Notes under the pieces: model-generated
Told to the model about the DNA's origin: nothing
Databases searched by the model: none
The model's input: only the letters and a program-made list of their open reading frames with translations
Translations under genes and position numbers: made by a program
Source of the DNA: Gymnopilus junonius
Lineage: Eukaryota > Basidiomycota > Agaricomycetes > Agaricales > Galerinaceae
Length of the DNA stretch: 64,000 nt
Assembly: GCA_015501075.1 (NCBI GenBank)
Contig: JADNYJ010000049.1
Span: 182,175-246,174 of the forward strand
Direction of reading: 5' to 3'
Shown: positions 1-13,100 of the stretch, piece after piece
How positions within the stretch are numbered: position 1 is the first letter of the stretch
How the letters are laid out: each line of letters starts with the position of its first letter

Positions 1-4
1 TCAT

Positions 5-390
5 TTGATGCCTGACATGGAAACCAATACTACTGAACGCGCCTAGCTTGACTTCGCATTTGCGTTGATCATGATGCTCTCGCTGTATTCATGGCTCATA
101 CTGCTGGAATTGTCAGGCGTAATTTATTCATGCTTCAAAATTCAGGCACTGTTTATTTAAAATGTCGACTTGCACATTCTCATTTGTGTTCTCATTTGTT
201 CTATATTTCTTTATGACTTTAAATGCATGATCCTTCGTACTATTTGCTTTTCAATTTGGTTTGATGATTTGATGCCTGGCATGGAAAGCAGAACTGTTGA
301 ACACACCTCTGTTCACTGCGCGTATTGTGCTCTAGCTATGTTCATGGTCCGTACTGTTGAAATTGTCGGGCATCTTTTCTTCCCCTTGTT
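5..390. repeat. Diverged tandem duplication, about 260-bp period
   Basis: Two related stretches lie head to tail, beginning near 7 and near 269. Both start GATGCCTGRCATGGAAA and continue through similar blocks: a CTRYTGAAC block, a GCTCTMGCT..TTCATGG block, and an ACTGYTGRAATTGTCRGGC block. The first copy is longer in its middle. No gene is seen in 1-1176. The remaining 800 bases are the region upstream of the Lon gene, with no recognised motif. The left copy may continue outside the window. Confidence 0.6.
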
Positions 391-1176
391 TGAAGAATGG
401 AAATGCACTATTCATCTATGTTTCCTTAAATTTCGATTGTTCTCGATTCTCTCTCTGAGAACTTTCATAACAGTGGTTAATTTCTCCTCACATCAAGTTC
501 TCACGAGTTCATGCCTGTACAGGAGTTTCTCTGTTTAATCCCTCCCAGACATGCCCCTTATGTTCAACATGATGCCGATAGGAAGATAGGGCGCATGCTA
601 AGGTGCAGTGTGGTATTTCATTCTTTTGAAATTAAATCGACTATGCTTTGTCGCAGACGTTGGGATGTTGTGCACATTCGTTGTTAGATGTATCCGAGCA
701 ATCGGCCCGGAGTGACAGAGATATTTCGAGGCTTGAGAAGGACTGGAATTTGCTGGACGTGCCTTTAACAAATCGAGAGGGGTCTGACACACGAATCGGT
801 GGCTGCGGCGATTACTGCATGACAAGCACTTGGTAAATAGCGGCGTTCTTCTCAGGTGTCAATAAAATTCAGCTACTACTTCTCCGAATGTCGTACAGGT
901 AACTAGGCGGATGCTAAGAAGATAGCAAGGACATCAAACTGACGCTTTGCCACGTCGTCCGAAAGAGAGGCGGAAGGTGGTTGGACAGACGGTTGTGTAT
1001 TAAATAAATTGGTGGAGGTAGACTGGTCCTCGGTAAGACGGAGGAGAGATAGTTGCCGGATTGATGTGTAGTTGAATCACGTGCAATGAAATGGGGCTGT
1101 AATACTAATAGACCAGCTACATAACTAATAGTACTCTCTTTATTTCTCTCTTCTGTCTGTACACTAAGTAATCATC

Positions 1177-4100
1177 ATGGCGACCTCTAAGCTGCCCGTC
1201 TTGTCTCTGCCGCATCCGTTGATTCTGCTGCCAGCCTCGCGCTTCACCATGCCGGTGACTAAGGAAATAGGGGAGACCCTGTTGTCGCTCATCGAAGAGT
1301 CAGACACTCTCCCCATCGTCGCTGCTATCCCGGTCATGACCCCCGCACCGGAGTCTCCGCCGCCCCTCTCGGAGTGGGGCACAGCTGCTCGTGTGCTCCG
1401 TCTCGTCAAACCCCCCGCTCGCAACCCCCGCCAGCCTTACCTCGTCTCTCTGCACGGCCTTACGCGGGTCAGGCTCATCCACATGTCCACCCATAAGCTC
1501 ACTCTCGAGGATCTCTTCCGCTTGCCCGTGCATGATGTCGAGTACCCACCCTCTGAGAAAGTCCCGTCGCCCGAGACGGTGGACAAGTTCAAGCAGAGCG
1601 CTTTGAGGCTGCTTGATCGACTGGCCAAAGACTCACCCCAGCAGTCTAGAAAGGAGGGGTACAACAAGATTGCGAGCATGCTCGATGATATCGCTGATGC
1701 GCGGACTCCATGGATGGCAGATGTTCTCATCGGGAGCGTTAACGGCGAATATACCGATAAACTTGGTGTGTATACTCCTTCCTCTCCAAGTTTATCGTTT
1801 TCTTGCGATCCCCACCCCCCTGCCACTTTCCCTTTGCATCCACGAGCATGTGGTCTTTTCGCTCTTTCTTTAACTCGTGTGTCCATCCATCCGGTCGCAG
1901 TTGCAGTCCTTTCATTCTATCCCATCTTCATCATCATCTTTCATCTCCGGAGTGGAACTTTTTTATCTTGTCTTGTTACCAACAAATCTCCTTCAAACCC
2001 CGGAACAGTCCAAGTTCCCATATTCTTCGCTTGACCCATTCGGTTTCTCAGAAACCTTGTTCCGTTATTTATAGAACCTCACTTTCGTAATCCTCAAAGG
2101 TCACTCGTAACTGACATTAATATCTCTTCTTCTTCCCAGCAATCCTCGGCACACCAGATTCCGAAGCCCGCCTGCTACTCGCCACCGAAATCTTCCTCAA
2201 ACTCGCCTCTATCTCCGAAGTATCCAAGAAAATCGCCTCGGCTGTCGACGAGAGCCTATCTAAACAACAAAAAGAATTTTTCCTCCGCCAACAGCTCGCT
2301 GCTATCCAACGCGAGCTACATGCACTCCAACGCTCGAATGGCACCTCTACCACTAATGGGTCTCTAGGCCAAGGTGATGCGGCTGGAGGTCCAGGGTCTG
2401 GTTCTGGGGGTTCTAGTGAGCTGGACGACGACGAGCAGCACGAGGCAGATGATATGGCTGATCTGAAGCGCCGTATTGAGGCTATGGAACCCGGTTCAGA
2501 AGAGCGCAAGATGGGCGTGAGGGAGTGGAGGAGGCTCAAGAGGATTCCAGCTGGGAGCGTTGAGAATGGCGTTATTAGATCATATGTGGGTTTATTTTTT
2601 TTATCTTGCTGTTACTTGAACGTTATTGAATCGAACTTTTTTGTTATCTCTTGTAGTTGGAATGGTTAACTTCAATCCCATGGCCAAACTCTACGCCTAT
2701 TCCGTCTTCTCCCTCTTCAACAACCACCCCTGCTTCACGACAATCTCAATCTCAAGCACCTGCGGCATCTCCCAGTTTGAAAGATAAATCTTTCCTGGCC
2801 GCTGCCCGTACCCAGCTTGACGCCGATCACTTTGGGCTGGAGAAGATCAAGAAGAGGCTCATTGAGTATTTGGCGGTCGTCAGACTCAAAGAGCTTAATG
2901 CTGAGAGGGAGGCGCAGGAGGAGGAGCAGGCTGCTACCGCTGCTAGGGCGAAGGCGGAGGCTGAAGCTGAAGCTAAAGCTGTGGCTGAGCAAGTTAAAAA
3001 GGATACAGAAAAGAAGGATGGCAAGGCTGAGCCGAGCCAGAGTCAGAGTGAGGTGGTGGTATTTGACAAAGACGCTGCGCAAAAGCAACAGCAACAACAA
3101 CTCCCAGCCAGGCCTCCTGTTCCTTCAAAACCAAGAGGGACTAGGAAGAACATCAAAGGTCCTATCCTCTTGTACGTACCCTAATTCTTAATTTACCTGC
3201 ACTTTTTCTAGTTCTCATTTCTTTTTTTTTGCTCGCGACAGATTTGTTGGACCTCCAGGCACGGGTAAAACTTCGCTTGGCCAATCCGTCGCCAAAGCCC
3301 TCGGACGACCGTTCCAGAGGATCTCGCTGGGCGGCGTACGGGACGAGGCAGAGATTAGAGGTCATAGGAGGACGTATGTCGCCAGTGGGCCTGGGCTGAT
3401 TGTTCAGGCACTCAGGAAGGCTGGCAGGAGTGATCCTGTGTTGCTCTTGTGGGTGTTTATTCTTTTCTTTTTTTCCTGGCAGATTTCGAAGGGGTTACTC
3501 AACATTTTTGTAGGGACGAAATTGATAAGATTGGGCAGAGTAATTTCCATGGCGATCCTGCTGCTGCTTTGTTAGAAGTTTTAGATCCAGAGCAAAACCA
3601 TACATTCAACGTCAGTCTGCCTCTCAACTTCACAATCAATTTAATTTAACTTATTTCTTTAACCAGGACCACTACGTCAACGTCCCCATCGACCTCTCGC
3701 AAGTCCTCTTCATCTGCACCGCAAACTCACTTGAAACCATCTCTGCGCCCCTCCTCGACCGATGTGAGATCGTCCAGCTCTCAGGATATACGTATGATGA
3801 GAAAATGCACATCGCACGTCGGTTCCTTCTCCCTAAACAGCTCAAGGCAAACTTTGGGACCGAGAAAGGGCAGGACAATTCCAGAGGCACGGTGAAAATC
3901 ACTGAGCCGGCACTGTTGTGTATAGCGACGCGATATACGCACGAGGCAGGCGTGAGGAGTCTCGAGAGGGCTATTGGGGCGGTGGTGAGATACAAGGCGG
4001 TCGAATGGGCCGAATATCTAGATGCGCAGACTGAAGGAGGCTCGTCTTCCTCCAAGGGATACGATCCAGTGGTGGAAGAACACCATCTGGAGAAGATACT

Positions 4101-4898
4101 GGGTATTGCTAGGTGGGATGGCGAAGAGAGAGAGAGGGAGGAGAGGAGGGGGGTTGTCTATGGGCTTGTGGTCATGGGCCAGGGCGAGGGTGGGATCTTG
4201 CCTGTTGAGACGACGGCGCTGCCTGGAACGGGAAGGTTGAAGTTGACGGGCAGTTTGGGTGATGTAAGTTGTTTCTCTGTTCTGTTTTACTCTTTTGCTC
4301 AGAGAGGGCTGATGGTTAAATTTATAGGTGATTAAAGAGAGCGGAGAGCTCGCCCTGAGCTGGGTCAAGACGCATGCTTATGATCTGTGTATCACTAATT
4401 CTAGATCAGAGGACCCTCTGAAGGTTCCTGAGCCTATTGATGTCCACCTGCACTTGCCTGCTGGCGCACAAAAGAAGGACGGTCCAAGTGCAGGTGTCGC
4501 AATGGTACGCTGCCTCGAATTCTCGAACTCAAAGAGTTTAATTTACTTAAAAAAACAATTTCTTAATCTTATAGACCTGCGCATTTGTCTCGCTCCTCAC
4601 AGGCGCCTGCGTTCCAGCTAACATTGCCATGACAGGTGAAGTGACCCTCCGAGGCCGCGTCACCCCCGTAGGCGGGATCAAAGAGAAAGTCCTCGGTGCC
4701 CACCGGGCACAGATCACCAAGATCATCTTGCCTTGGGCCAATCGAAAGGATGTAGAACACGACGTGGCGCTGGAGATCAGGAACGAGATGCAGTTTGTGT
4801 TTGTGAAGACGGTGCGGGAGGCGTTGGAGGCGGCGTTTGGAAAGGGCGTGCTGGCGTGGAGGAGGAGGGACACGGTGTTGCTTGAGAGTCGGCTGTAA
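1177..4898 (+). CDS. LONP2: Peroxisomal Lon protease (ATP-dependent, AAA+)
   Basis: ATP-dependent serine protease that degrades damaged or unassembled proteins in the peroxisome matrix. Eight exons give about 983 aa: 1177-1765, 2140-2585, 2657-3171, 3242-3448, 3514-3610, 3667-4263, 4328-4504, 4575-4898; all phases agree. In order: an N-terminal LON substrate-binding domain, a central helical part holding an Ala/Glu/Lys-rich insertion (about 430-500), the AAA+ module with Walker A GPPGTGKT and Walker B VLLLDEIDK, and a C-terminal protease domain with the catalytic Ser in DGPSAG and the catalytic Lys in [10 protein letters not shown]. The protein ends SRL, a type-1 peroxisomal signal, and the N-terminus is not a mitochondrial presequence. 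This separates it from mitochondrial Pim1. The first ATG of the open frame is used. It converges on LHS1. Confidence 0.93.
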
Positions 4899-5289
4899 AT
4901 TTGAGCGATGGACTTCGGGCTTCGGGGCGTTTGATGTGGTTGTATGTACTAGATGAGCTGATCAGTACACTTTCTTTCATTTCATTTTTTTTTCTTTTTT
5001 CCCACACGGATTTATCTTCACAGCTCGCTGAACTGGTTTAAACACTCTGCTTTGGTTGTATCACGTACATATCTGCTTTCTAGATCGTCTTATCTTAGCT
5101 TTCCCTCCATTGTTGTACTAATAGCCTGCTCTTTCCCCTCTTTCGCATCAGACTTCTGTAATAGCAATACAAGGATAGAAGGATTTGCCAAGTCGTAGTT
5201 CATAAATTATCAAGTTGCATTGCCCCTTCCGTTTGTTAATAAAGTTAGCTATAGAGTACATGTACTCGGAAAATTTATCAAGAAATCAT
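4899..5289. other. Intergenic, between convergent 3' ends
   Basis: This stretch lies between the stop codons of the Lon gene (+) and LHS1 (-). It is T-rich and must hold both 3' untranslated regions. No further gene or repeat is seen. Confidence 0.6.
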
Positions 5290-8200
5290 TCAGAGCTCGT
5301 CATGTTCCTGTGGTCCATCGTCGCCAAGCGGTACCTGCTGCTGCTCCTCATCGCCCACAACCGGCGTTTCATTACCGTCCTCGACCTCCCCAGTCTCCTT
5401 GGGCACCTCTGTACTCGTCGTCGCACTCGTCTTGGGCTTCTTAACAGCCTTGGGCACCTTCCTCTTCCACAGCCTCTGCAAATGATTCTCCAATACCTTT
5501 GCCCGCGCCTTCATCTCCGTCGTCTCAATTACCGGATCCTCGTTCGCCTTAACGCTCTTTTGCTTCTCCACCCACTCGCTTAGCCACGCTTCGTGCTCGC
5601 GTAGGGTCTTTTCGAGCGCGTCGAGCTCATCTTTGGTCCATTTTGAGGGCAGGTCGGCCGCCGCTTCGGCCGTGAGGTTCTGGCGGGCCTCTGTGAGGAA
5701 GAGTCGGGTACTCCAGTTCCACATCTGGGAGTTGTTGAGGGCTTGCGGGAAGGCTTCGATTTCTTGGTACCGGTGGATGATGGGTTTTTCGAGTGTCCTG
5801 AACGAATCCATTGTACAGTCAGTATTGATCCTGAGCTAGGAAGAGGTCAGACTTACTCTAAAGCAATCCTCTTATCCAAGAATTGTGAAGTTTCAGCATA
5901 ATCTCCTCTATCATGCAGCCATGTGAAGCTATCATCGAGTTTCTCAGCGATAGCCTGTCTTTCTTTAGGCTGCGAGCATTTCTTGAATGGCGTTTCTGCG
6001 TTCTCCTCGTCCAACAAGTCGCGCAATCTATAAAGGTAGCTCTCGAAAGTATTTCTAGCTTCTTCGCGTCGGTTCTTGGCGGTCTCTTCGGCGTCAATAG
6101 CGCGCAATCTAAGGAGAAGGATATCAATACAAGTGACATGGTAAAGCAAAGTGCACCATAATCCGCACCTGCTACGTGCCTTCTGCTTCTCTTGCAGAGA
6201 CATGGGCGTTATAGTCGGGAACTTGGTGTCGATGGTCAATGGAATCTCCACTGGACCGACATATTTCTTCTTTTCCTCCTTCTCTGGAGCAGCGGAGGTA
6301 CTTTCAGAAGCAGACGATGGCGCATCAGATGAAGAAGCGGCATCAGCGCCGGGCGTTTCGGAATCACGAGGAGGTACATTCTCCGCTGACTCTGTCTTCG
6401 TCTCGTCGGATGATGAGGTTCCCCCAAAGAATCCCTTAAGCTTGCCTAAATGCAAAAGAGTTCATATTAAAGGACTCTGGGACTGAAAGAAGTCCAGCGT
6501 ACCGGCGATGCTGTCGTCCTTGATCTCTCCATATGCAATTGCATTGGAAACAGATACGAAACCAGACTCGGACAGAGTGAGTGTAGCTTTGACAACAGGG
6601 TCAATGACGCCTTGTTCTGTCAAATTGGCAATAGCCTGGGTAACATTTCCAAGTTCAACTTCAAGCATGCCTGCAGGGAATCCACTATAAGCAATAGAAA
6701 AGTAAGTTTCATGACTCCGACATATAAATTGAAAGCGAACACTCACGGAGCCACAGGGTTCTTGTAATCGAGATACAAAGAAAAGTCTTCTTTCCGCTTG
6801 AAAGTAAGCAGCTTCTTCGTGCCGACTTTGGAACCCGCAGGGAAGATAAGAGTTGTAATAGTCCTGGGACGCGGATTGGAGGCAGAAGCGGAGGCAAAAT
6901 AGGACACTTCGATGTCGTGCGCGCTGATGTCGCTGACTCTGATGTTCTTGGTCTTGAATTGTCTTGAAAGGCTGGCGCCGTGTAGTGCAGCGCCCAAGAC
7001 GGCTGATTCGTCAGCGTTCACGTTTAAAGCAATCTTGTCTCTGAAATTCGTCTATCAGAAAGCAAAGATGAAATGAGTATCTCGAATACATACTCTCCAA
7101 CTGAAGCTTTGACTGCCGCCTGGATCATAGGCGTTCTTGAACTCCCTCCAGTAAGAATCACTGAGGTGATATCATCCTAAAGAAGGATTTCGAAATCAGA
7201 ATACACCTTCAGCGACTTTGACTTGAATGAATACTTACCAAAGTCAGTCCAGCATTCTTTAATGCATCCTCAACGGGCTTAGCGAACCTTGTCTTCAAAT
7301 CCTGACAAGCCTCTTCAAACTGAGCACGGGTGACCTTGGTTTTGAAATCGATGTCCCAAGCGAGGGACTCAACGCTTGCCACCGCTTCCGTGTTCGCACT
7401 CAAAATGGACTTGATCCTCTGTGCCTCCTTCCAGAGCTTGGCCATACCGCGTTTATCCTCTCTGACATTCCTTCCTGTCTTGGAGTTGAACGCCTCAACG
7501 AGGATATCGCGTAGGCGTCTGTCAAGCTCCACTCCACCAGTGCCCCGATCGTAGCCAACAGCAGTGACAGCGATATGTGTGCCCTGTCCGCCAGCTTTGG
7601 AGTCTGATGCTGTGGTGAATGAGGCGAGAGTGGCTCTGATACCCGAAGCGCCAGCATCGAAAATGATATGGTATTCCGGGATAGGGAATGTCCTCGTCAT
7701 GGCGTAGTTAACAGCGACAGCTGTGCCGTCATTGATAAGTGCCAAAGTTTTAAGTCCGGATATTTCGATGGCATCAACTATGGCATCGCGCTCGAATGAG
7801 GAATAATAAGGTGGGACGGTGACGATGACGTCGGTGACTTTCTCGTTGGCGGTAAGTTCAGCAAGGTGCTTGATGTATGCCAGCTCCATGGCAATGAGTT
7901 CCTCTACCGACCATTCTGTCCCGTCGGACTGTACTAAGTTGACGGTCTTCCGGGCGGACTCTCTAACCTCTGCCGTCGATATTTGGGTATAGTAAGATAC
8001 AATTGGCGAGTCGAAAGGCGCGGCTTCGAGTAACTTGAGAGAAGGAAATGTATCAGAGGGAAATCTAGATGCCTGATTCCGATTCTAATAAGAAGTCGTC
8101 CTTTTGATAAATTTTGAATATTCGCACCAAATTAAAAGCATCCTGTCCAAATAAGCGGTCACCCTTCTTCCACGCGACGACCGAACTGATTTTCCGTTTC

Positions 8201-8361
8201 GAGTCTTTGTTAAGAAGGACATCGAAAGGGACGCCGGGTTTCATTAATGAGGCCTTTATAAAGTCATTGCCGTAGTCTATGGCGAGAACGGAGGCAGAAG
8301 CGAGATGGGGCAGCCATGAAAGGGCGGAAAGAGAGAGTAGACTCCAGAGAGTCAGTCGCAT
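5290..8361 (-). CDS. LHS1: ER-lumenal Hsp70-like chaperone LHS1 (GRP170 family)
   Basis: Large Hsp70-family protein of the ER lumen. In yeast, Lhs1 acts as nucleotide exchange factor for the ER Hsp70 Kar2/BiP and helps translocation and folding. Eight exons give about 887 aa: 8128-8361, 7239-8072, 7094-7176, 6747-7040, 6503-6684, 6169-6445, 5857-6108, 5290-5797. A signal peptide (MRLTLWSLLSLSALSWLPH...) precedes the actin-like ATPase domain. That domain starts VLAIDYGNDFIKASL and contains the exon-joined DAFNLASRFPSDTF, VTVPPYYSSFERDA and LTGGSSRTPMIQ. A beta domain, an acidic Ser/Glu-rich stretch and a long helical extension follow. The C-terminus is HDEL, an ER-retrieval signal. Introns are 53-76 nt. 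The length and both targeting signals fit the family. Confidence 0.93.
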
Positions 8362-8498
8362 TTTTTAGAAATTAATGTTGTGGTAGATCTAGACCAGGAG
8401 CATGGAGAATGGAAGAAACGGTCGAGTTCAAATCTAAAGTGGAATTCTAACAGCTTTCGTGGCAGACACGTCAATTCAATAACAGCGCATCATGTGAT

Positions 8499-9631
8499 TC
8501 ATCTATTATGTGGCAGTAATACATTCGGCGCCTGCCTGTTTTCTTCAGTCATTTGCCTCTTCACATCTTCTGCCATAATCTGCTCAAGTGCATAAGATGG
8601 AGATGGCGGGTTCTCGCGATTGAACCTCTCAACCTCATCCTCAACTTCGAAAGATGTCTTGTAGGGCTCTACGTTCAACTGGATATTCTGCAGGTCCCGA
8701 TACTTGATCACACACTGCAGGTAGTGCCAGTTGAAAACTCCAGGAGGTGGCCAACCCGGCTGACAGTTGTCCCCATCAACTGGTTTGGGAGGAATGGTCA
8801 CCGAACGACCGTAACAATTGAGGTCCTTCATTTCAAGGGATTCTTAAGCACTTCACTAAAATCGGAGCACGTAATTCCAATGATTGAAAGTTCTTCGATG
8901 AGGTCTGGACGGAAATTATGTACGATGTATGAATCATCCTGGCAATATCAATGTGGTGAGCAACAGGACTGCGCATGGAAATTTAACGGTACCTCTGTAT
9001 GGTAGAACCCAACCTCATAGGCATTCGCGCCAGTAGCTAGGCGATCCCGCAAGAGAATGCTCAGCCTTTCATCCAAGACCCCGTCCTCAGCATAACTAGA
9101 AACACCGTCTTCACCAGCAAAGCGAGATATGATATTACAAACATCTTCAGACCCAAGCCGTTTAGGGATGAGGTGCGAAACCAGACTCAAACCACCTGCA
9201 CCGCTGACAGCACATCTAAAATTTTGCCGCTGTTCAAGGCTATAACGCATCACTATAGCATCCCCTGCTCGTTCTGGTGCAACAACTGAGGCTTCTTGTA
9301 TACCTAGATCTTGATCATTTAACCTGGAAAGTGATAATGGGGACCGGGGCACGTATTCGTAGACTCCAGGTCGTACGTCTTCACCCGGTTGAACTTGTCG
9401 CCAATGTTCTTCATCCCCAGTGTCTCCAGAACACTAATTACTGGCCGTTGTACTGCCAGTGTGCGTGAAGAGTTGGCCATCTCGAACGAGTGGCTCTCAA
9501 ATGAGGCGTGCAACGTGTAGAATCCAGTCTGAGGAAGTCGAATATGGTCTGATATCCTGAAGCGAACCCTTCATAAGGTAGATGTAGTTGTTGTGTCCAT
9601 CTGGTTCAGGAACGTCGGATGGTAAGACCAT
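8499..9631 (-). pseudogene. Broken HNH-endonuclease-like gene
   Basis: Pieces of one protein lie in order on the minus strand but not in one frame. The first piece is an ATG-started segment from 9631 (MVLPSDVPEPDGHNNYIYL...). The second starts near 9540 and includes MANSSRTLAVQRPVISVLET. The third, from about 9315, holds QRQNFRCAVSGAGG and SHLIPKRLG, which fits the C..H pattern of HNH_2-type domains, followed by ILLRDRLATG. One clean intron follows (about 8940-8989, GTACCG..CCAG), leading to DDSYIVHNF. The last piece, from 8831, ends at 8499. Frames change near 9540, 9315 and 8835 with no intron to explain it. The 9315 and 8835 breaks each fit one base missing from a G or A run. It is either a decayed gene or a gene damaged by assembly errors. 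The function of these fungal HNH proteins is not known to me. Confidence 0.5.
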
Positions 9632-10135
9632 CTGCCGACTAATCCGCAAATAAAATTATCAGAAACAGTGTCCATGACTGCCATTCACTGCCTTGAATCT
9701 TGCCTCTGGAAGTGGGAGGTAGGTAGTAGTGAGACAACAACTTGAGTTGGAGTTGACCTAACTGAGACCATCATGCCCGATTTGGAAATTATCGCCAAAC
9801 TGGGGAATATTTCCAACGACCTCAGCCATCCGTTCAAACCCACAAGTAAAAGAAATTACAGTCCTAGCTGCAGAAATTGCTCCATCTTTGAACCAACTTT
9901 CACAAAAGGTGTCTATGAAAAACTTCAATTCAGGTAGGTACAGTGTCCCATAATCCTTGTATGCATGTTCATGGAAGGAAGAGGAGGAAGTATTAAACGG
10001 AAAGAAGCAGAGCAACAAAAGTAAATGGTATCAAAAAAAAGTAGAGGAAATATGAGCAAGAAGAGAATCCAGAGAGAAAGTAACAAATGTCATGCATGGG
10101 TCACGTCCGACAAGCAAAGGAACAAGAAAAGGTGG
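9632..10135. other. Intergenic, no gene recognised
   Basis: A minus-strand open frame of 86 codons (9758-10018) lies here. It has no recognisable motif and no splice context, so it is not called. The right end is the 3' side of the Git1-like gene. Nothing else is seen. Confidence 0.4.
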
Positions 10136-13100
10136 TTATGACGTGGGCAGAGGGGGCAGAGGAGGTACAGACTCGCGTTGCTGTTGCTGTCGCTTCATTT
10201 TGCGTGTTTCCGCATCCCTGGCGCGTTGCTCCTGTTCTGCCTGCATAGCCTGCATGATCTGCATTTGTTGAGCAATGAAATCTTGGGTGCCAGGCCTGAG
10301 CGAATCCATTCATAAGCATAAGCCACAGTAGTAACAAACAAAATTGGACTCACCGCATCCTCAAAATCCTCATAATCACTTGCTCGCTTGCAGTTTCCGT
10401 TTCCTGCTTCTTTTCCTTCTTCCTCTCCTTGATTGTCCCAAGGTTGCGCTGAGAATAGACACTCTTCGCTCGTTTCTTGATAGAAGGTTCAGCACGTAGG
10501 GTCTGTTGCATCATTCGTACGCATTCTTCCATCAAAGCATCACTAAATCACAAGGGTGAGAAACAAAGACCGCGGTACATATCAAACGTTCAACATACGT
10601 GTGCCAGTCGTAATACAACCGTATCGAAAGGACCTCCCGATGTTTCTGACTGTTCAGTACCTCTTGTGATACAGGACCTTCTCCATTGGCATAGAAATAA
10701 TCTCTCAAGAACTAAAGAAACCATGACGATAAGTAAGATGCAGGGAAAGACTGTCTTTTCTGGAGCATACCTTCAGCCACCTGAACACAATATCCACCTC
10801 TTTATCACTCAGAGGCTTCATATCACTGGGAATATTGCTCAAAGGAGGAATAAGCAGCCCCTCGATAACCGTCAATAACTCCTTCCAGACCCTCGTCATC
10901 ACCATCTCTTTCGCGTTATCACTAAGATATGTATTGAGAGTTTGCAGGTTCGCATCAAAGTAATCAAACAATGGCAAGATAGCTTGCTCGATCTCGACAT
11001 CTGTGAGCTCTTCTGGACGGACGCGTGGCTTTTCAGAGGATGGTAAAGGTATTTGTGGTTCGGACGAGGAACCACCGAGGGCGGAGCGGTACAGGGCTGT
11101 GACATTGCCCAAGGCTTTGTTATAGTCGAGTCCGGGGTCTCTAGACTTGATGAGGGTCTTGACAACGCTCCGTGAGAGGCACTGTTGCATGAAAGGAGAC
11201 ATCTGTAGTGGAAAGGCGAATCGGTCACTAACCTGAATCAGGGCAAAATGGTATCGTCACCATACGTACTTTATCAATAAATATCCTCAACATGTCCGCC
11301 TCAGCTCTCTTCAAACTCCTGAAAGCTCGGCCAAAGTGGAATTGGATATCGTCCTTCTCTCCTTCCATGCTGACCCGTACTAGAATCCTTCCTTGTGTGT
11401 CGAGGTCCATCCAGAGTTCATGAGCCAAGAAATCACTAAATCGTCGAGGATCAAGACAGAGATACGCGCGCCCTACGATGTCATGTTTTCCAACAAGAGC
11501 ACGATCTCGCACAGAGACCATGATCCATAGAGGTTTCTCCACTGAGAGGTCGAAAGTTTCATCCCCTGCAGACGTCGCACGTAGTTAGTTTAAAGTAACG
11601 GTAGTTAATAAGCTAGGACCTACATCTAGGATTCAAAGTCTCATATATTGTCCTCGTTTTCGCCAGCCTTGTGCCTGATTCATCACTCAGGGTCACGAAT
11701 GTGTCAAGTTTCGAGCTCGGTGAACTGTCCAGCGGTACAAGCCCTTCGGCAATAACGACCTTGACGGAGAACAAAAAGGTATCTCGGTCCTTCTTCTCCG
11801 GTACAGGGGGTGCAGATTTTAGTATGACCTCCGCAATCTTATCAGCTTGCATCTGGTTATACATGTTGTCAAGCAACTTGCGCGCTGCTTCGACGTTGTT
11901 AAGCTTGACACAAGACTCGGCTCGGAAATTGAAGGGTTCAACGCGTTTTTCGCCTGTTATTGCGAGCTGACGCGCTTTCTCCAGCCATGCTGAAGATTTT
12001 TGGGGTTGTAGGTAGTCGGAAGGTCGAGGGAACATTTCATTCAGGAAGAGGCTTTCAATGGAGCGGCAATATTGGTCAACGGCCTTGGAGATGGTCTGTG
12101 GAGTACAGTAAGCACATGTGAAGATAGCAAACATCAATCCAAAAGGACTCACCTTGGACAAGCTAGTGAAAAAGCGCCCCTCTTGATATTCGTCCTCCCA
12201 CTCCAGCTCCTGTAGGAAGTTGATCGGGCTTCGCAATGAATCAAACAAATCCACAATGGAAGAACTGTGGCCCTCTGCGCCTTCAGCTTCAAACTGGCAA
12301 GAGGAAGGGTCGCTATATTAACCATTAGAGTAAGGAAAGGCGTAGCTGATTACCTTATCATGAGCGATAGCCTGGAAGAAAAGAAGTAACAGCAATGAGA
12401 TGCTGCCAAATCATCACAATAGATAAACGAACCGCTTCCACCCATTGCTGCGTCTTGTTATCCGTGTTGACCAGCCATTGTCGAACATATGGTTCGAAGA
12501 AAGCCGTAATCTGGAAGTCAAGCGTCCCTCTTCAAGTTGCAAGGCAAAATCCCGTTAGTTTTGCAAGTCAAAATCTAGTAATGAACCACTCACTCTGGCA
12601 CAAATGCATGATACATTCCCAATAGCAACTTTGTCCGTCGATACAGAGCAAAAATATCCTGGATTGGAACGTCAGGCGTTGGGCCATTCATTGACGATTC
12701 AAATAATCGCTTTTGTGAACTTTGCACTTCCTGGATCAGCATAGGTATAACAACTTCAACATATAAGGACACAATGTCCAACTTCCTGTAAACAGTCCTG
12801 AGTGAGCTTTCACGACACATTCAATAGCGTAACGTACCCCAACAAAGGCTCCGGAAATCTCTTATCTAATGCCTTCGCACTCTTCTCAATCTCATCTGTC
12901 ATCAACAGAAGTGGTAACGCCCTATTTACTCCAGGAGCACTCTGCTTGTCTCGAATGACCATCTCGTACCACTCGCCCGAAACTTGTCGAATCTTGTCTT
13001 TTACATCTTGCAAACGAGCCTCTATGTCAATATCGAATTTTCCAAGTAACCCTGAGTCACGAATGTGATCAAGGACTGAGAGGAAGGCTTGGATATCGGA

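Noticed and set aside
170..538. 122-codon open frame with hydrophobic stretches
   Set aside because: It begins with TTG and no ATG, lies across the tandem duplication, and has no family-like motif.
9758..10018. 86-codon minus-strand open frame next to the HNH-like gene
   Set aside because: No motif, no splice context and no relation to either neighbour.
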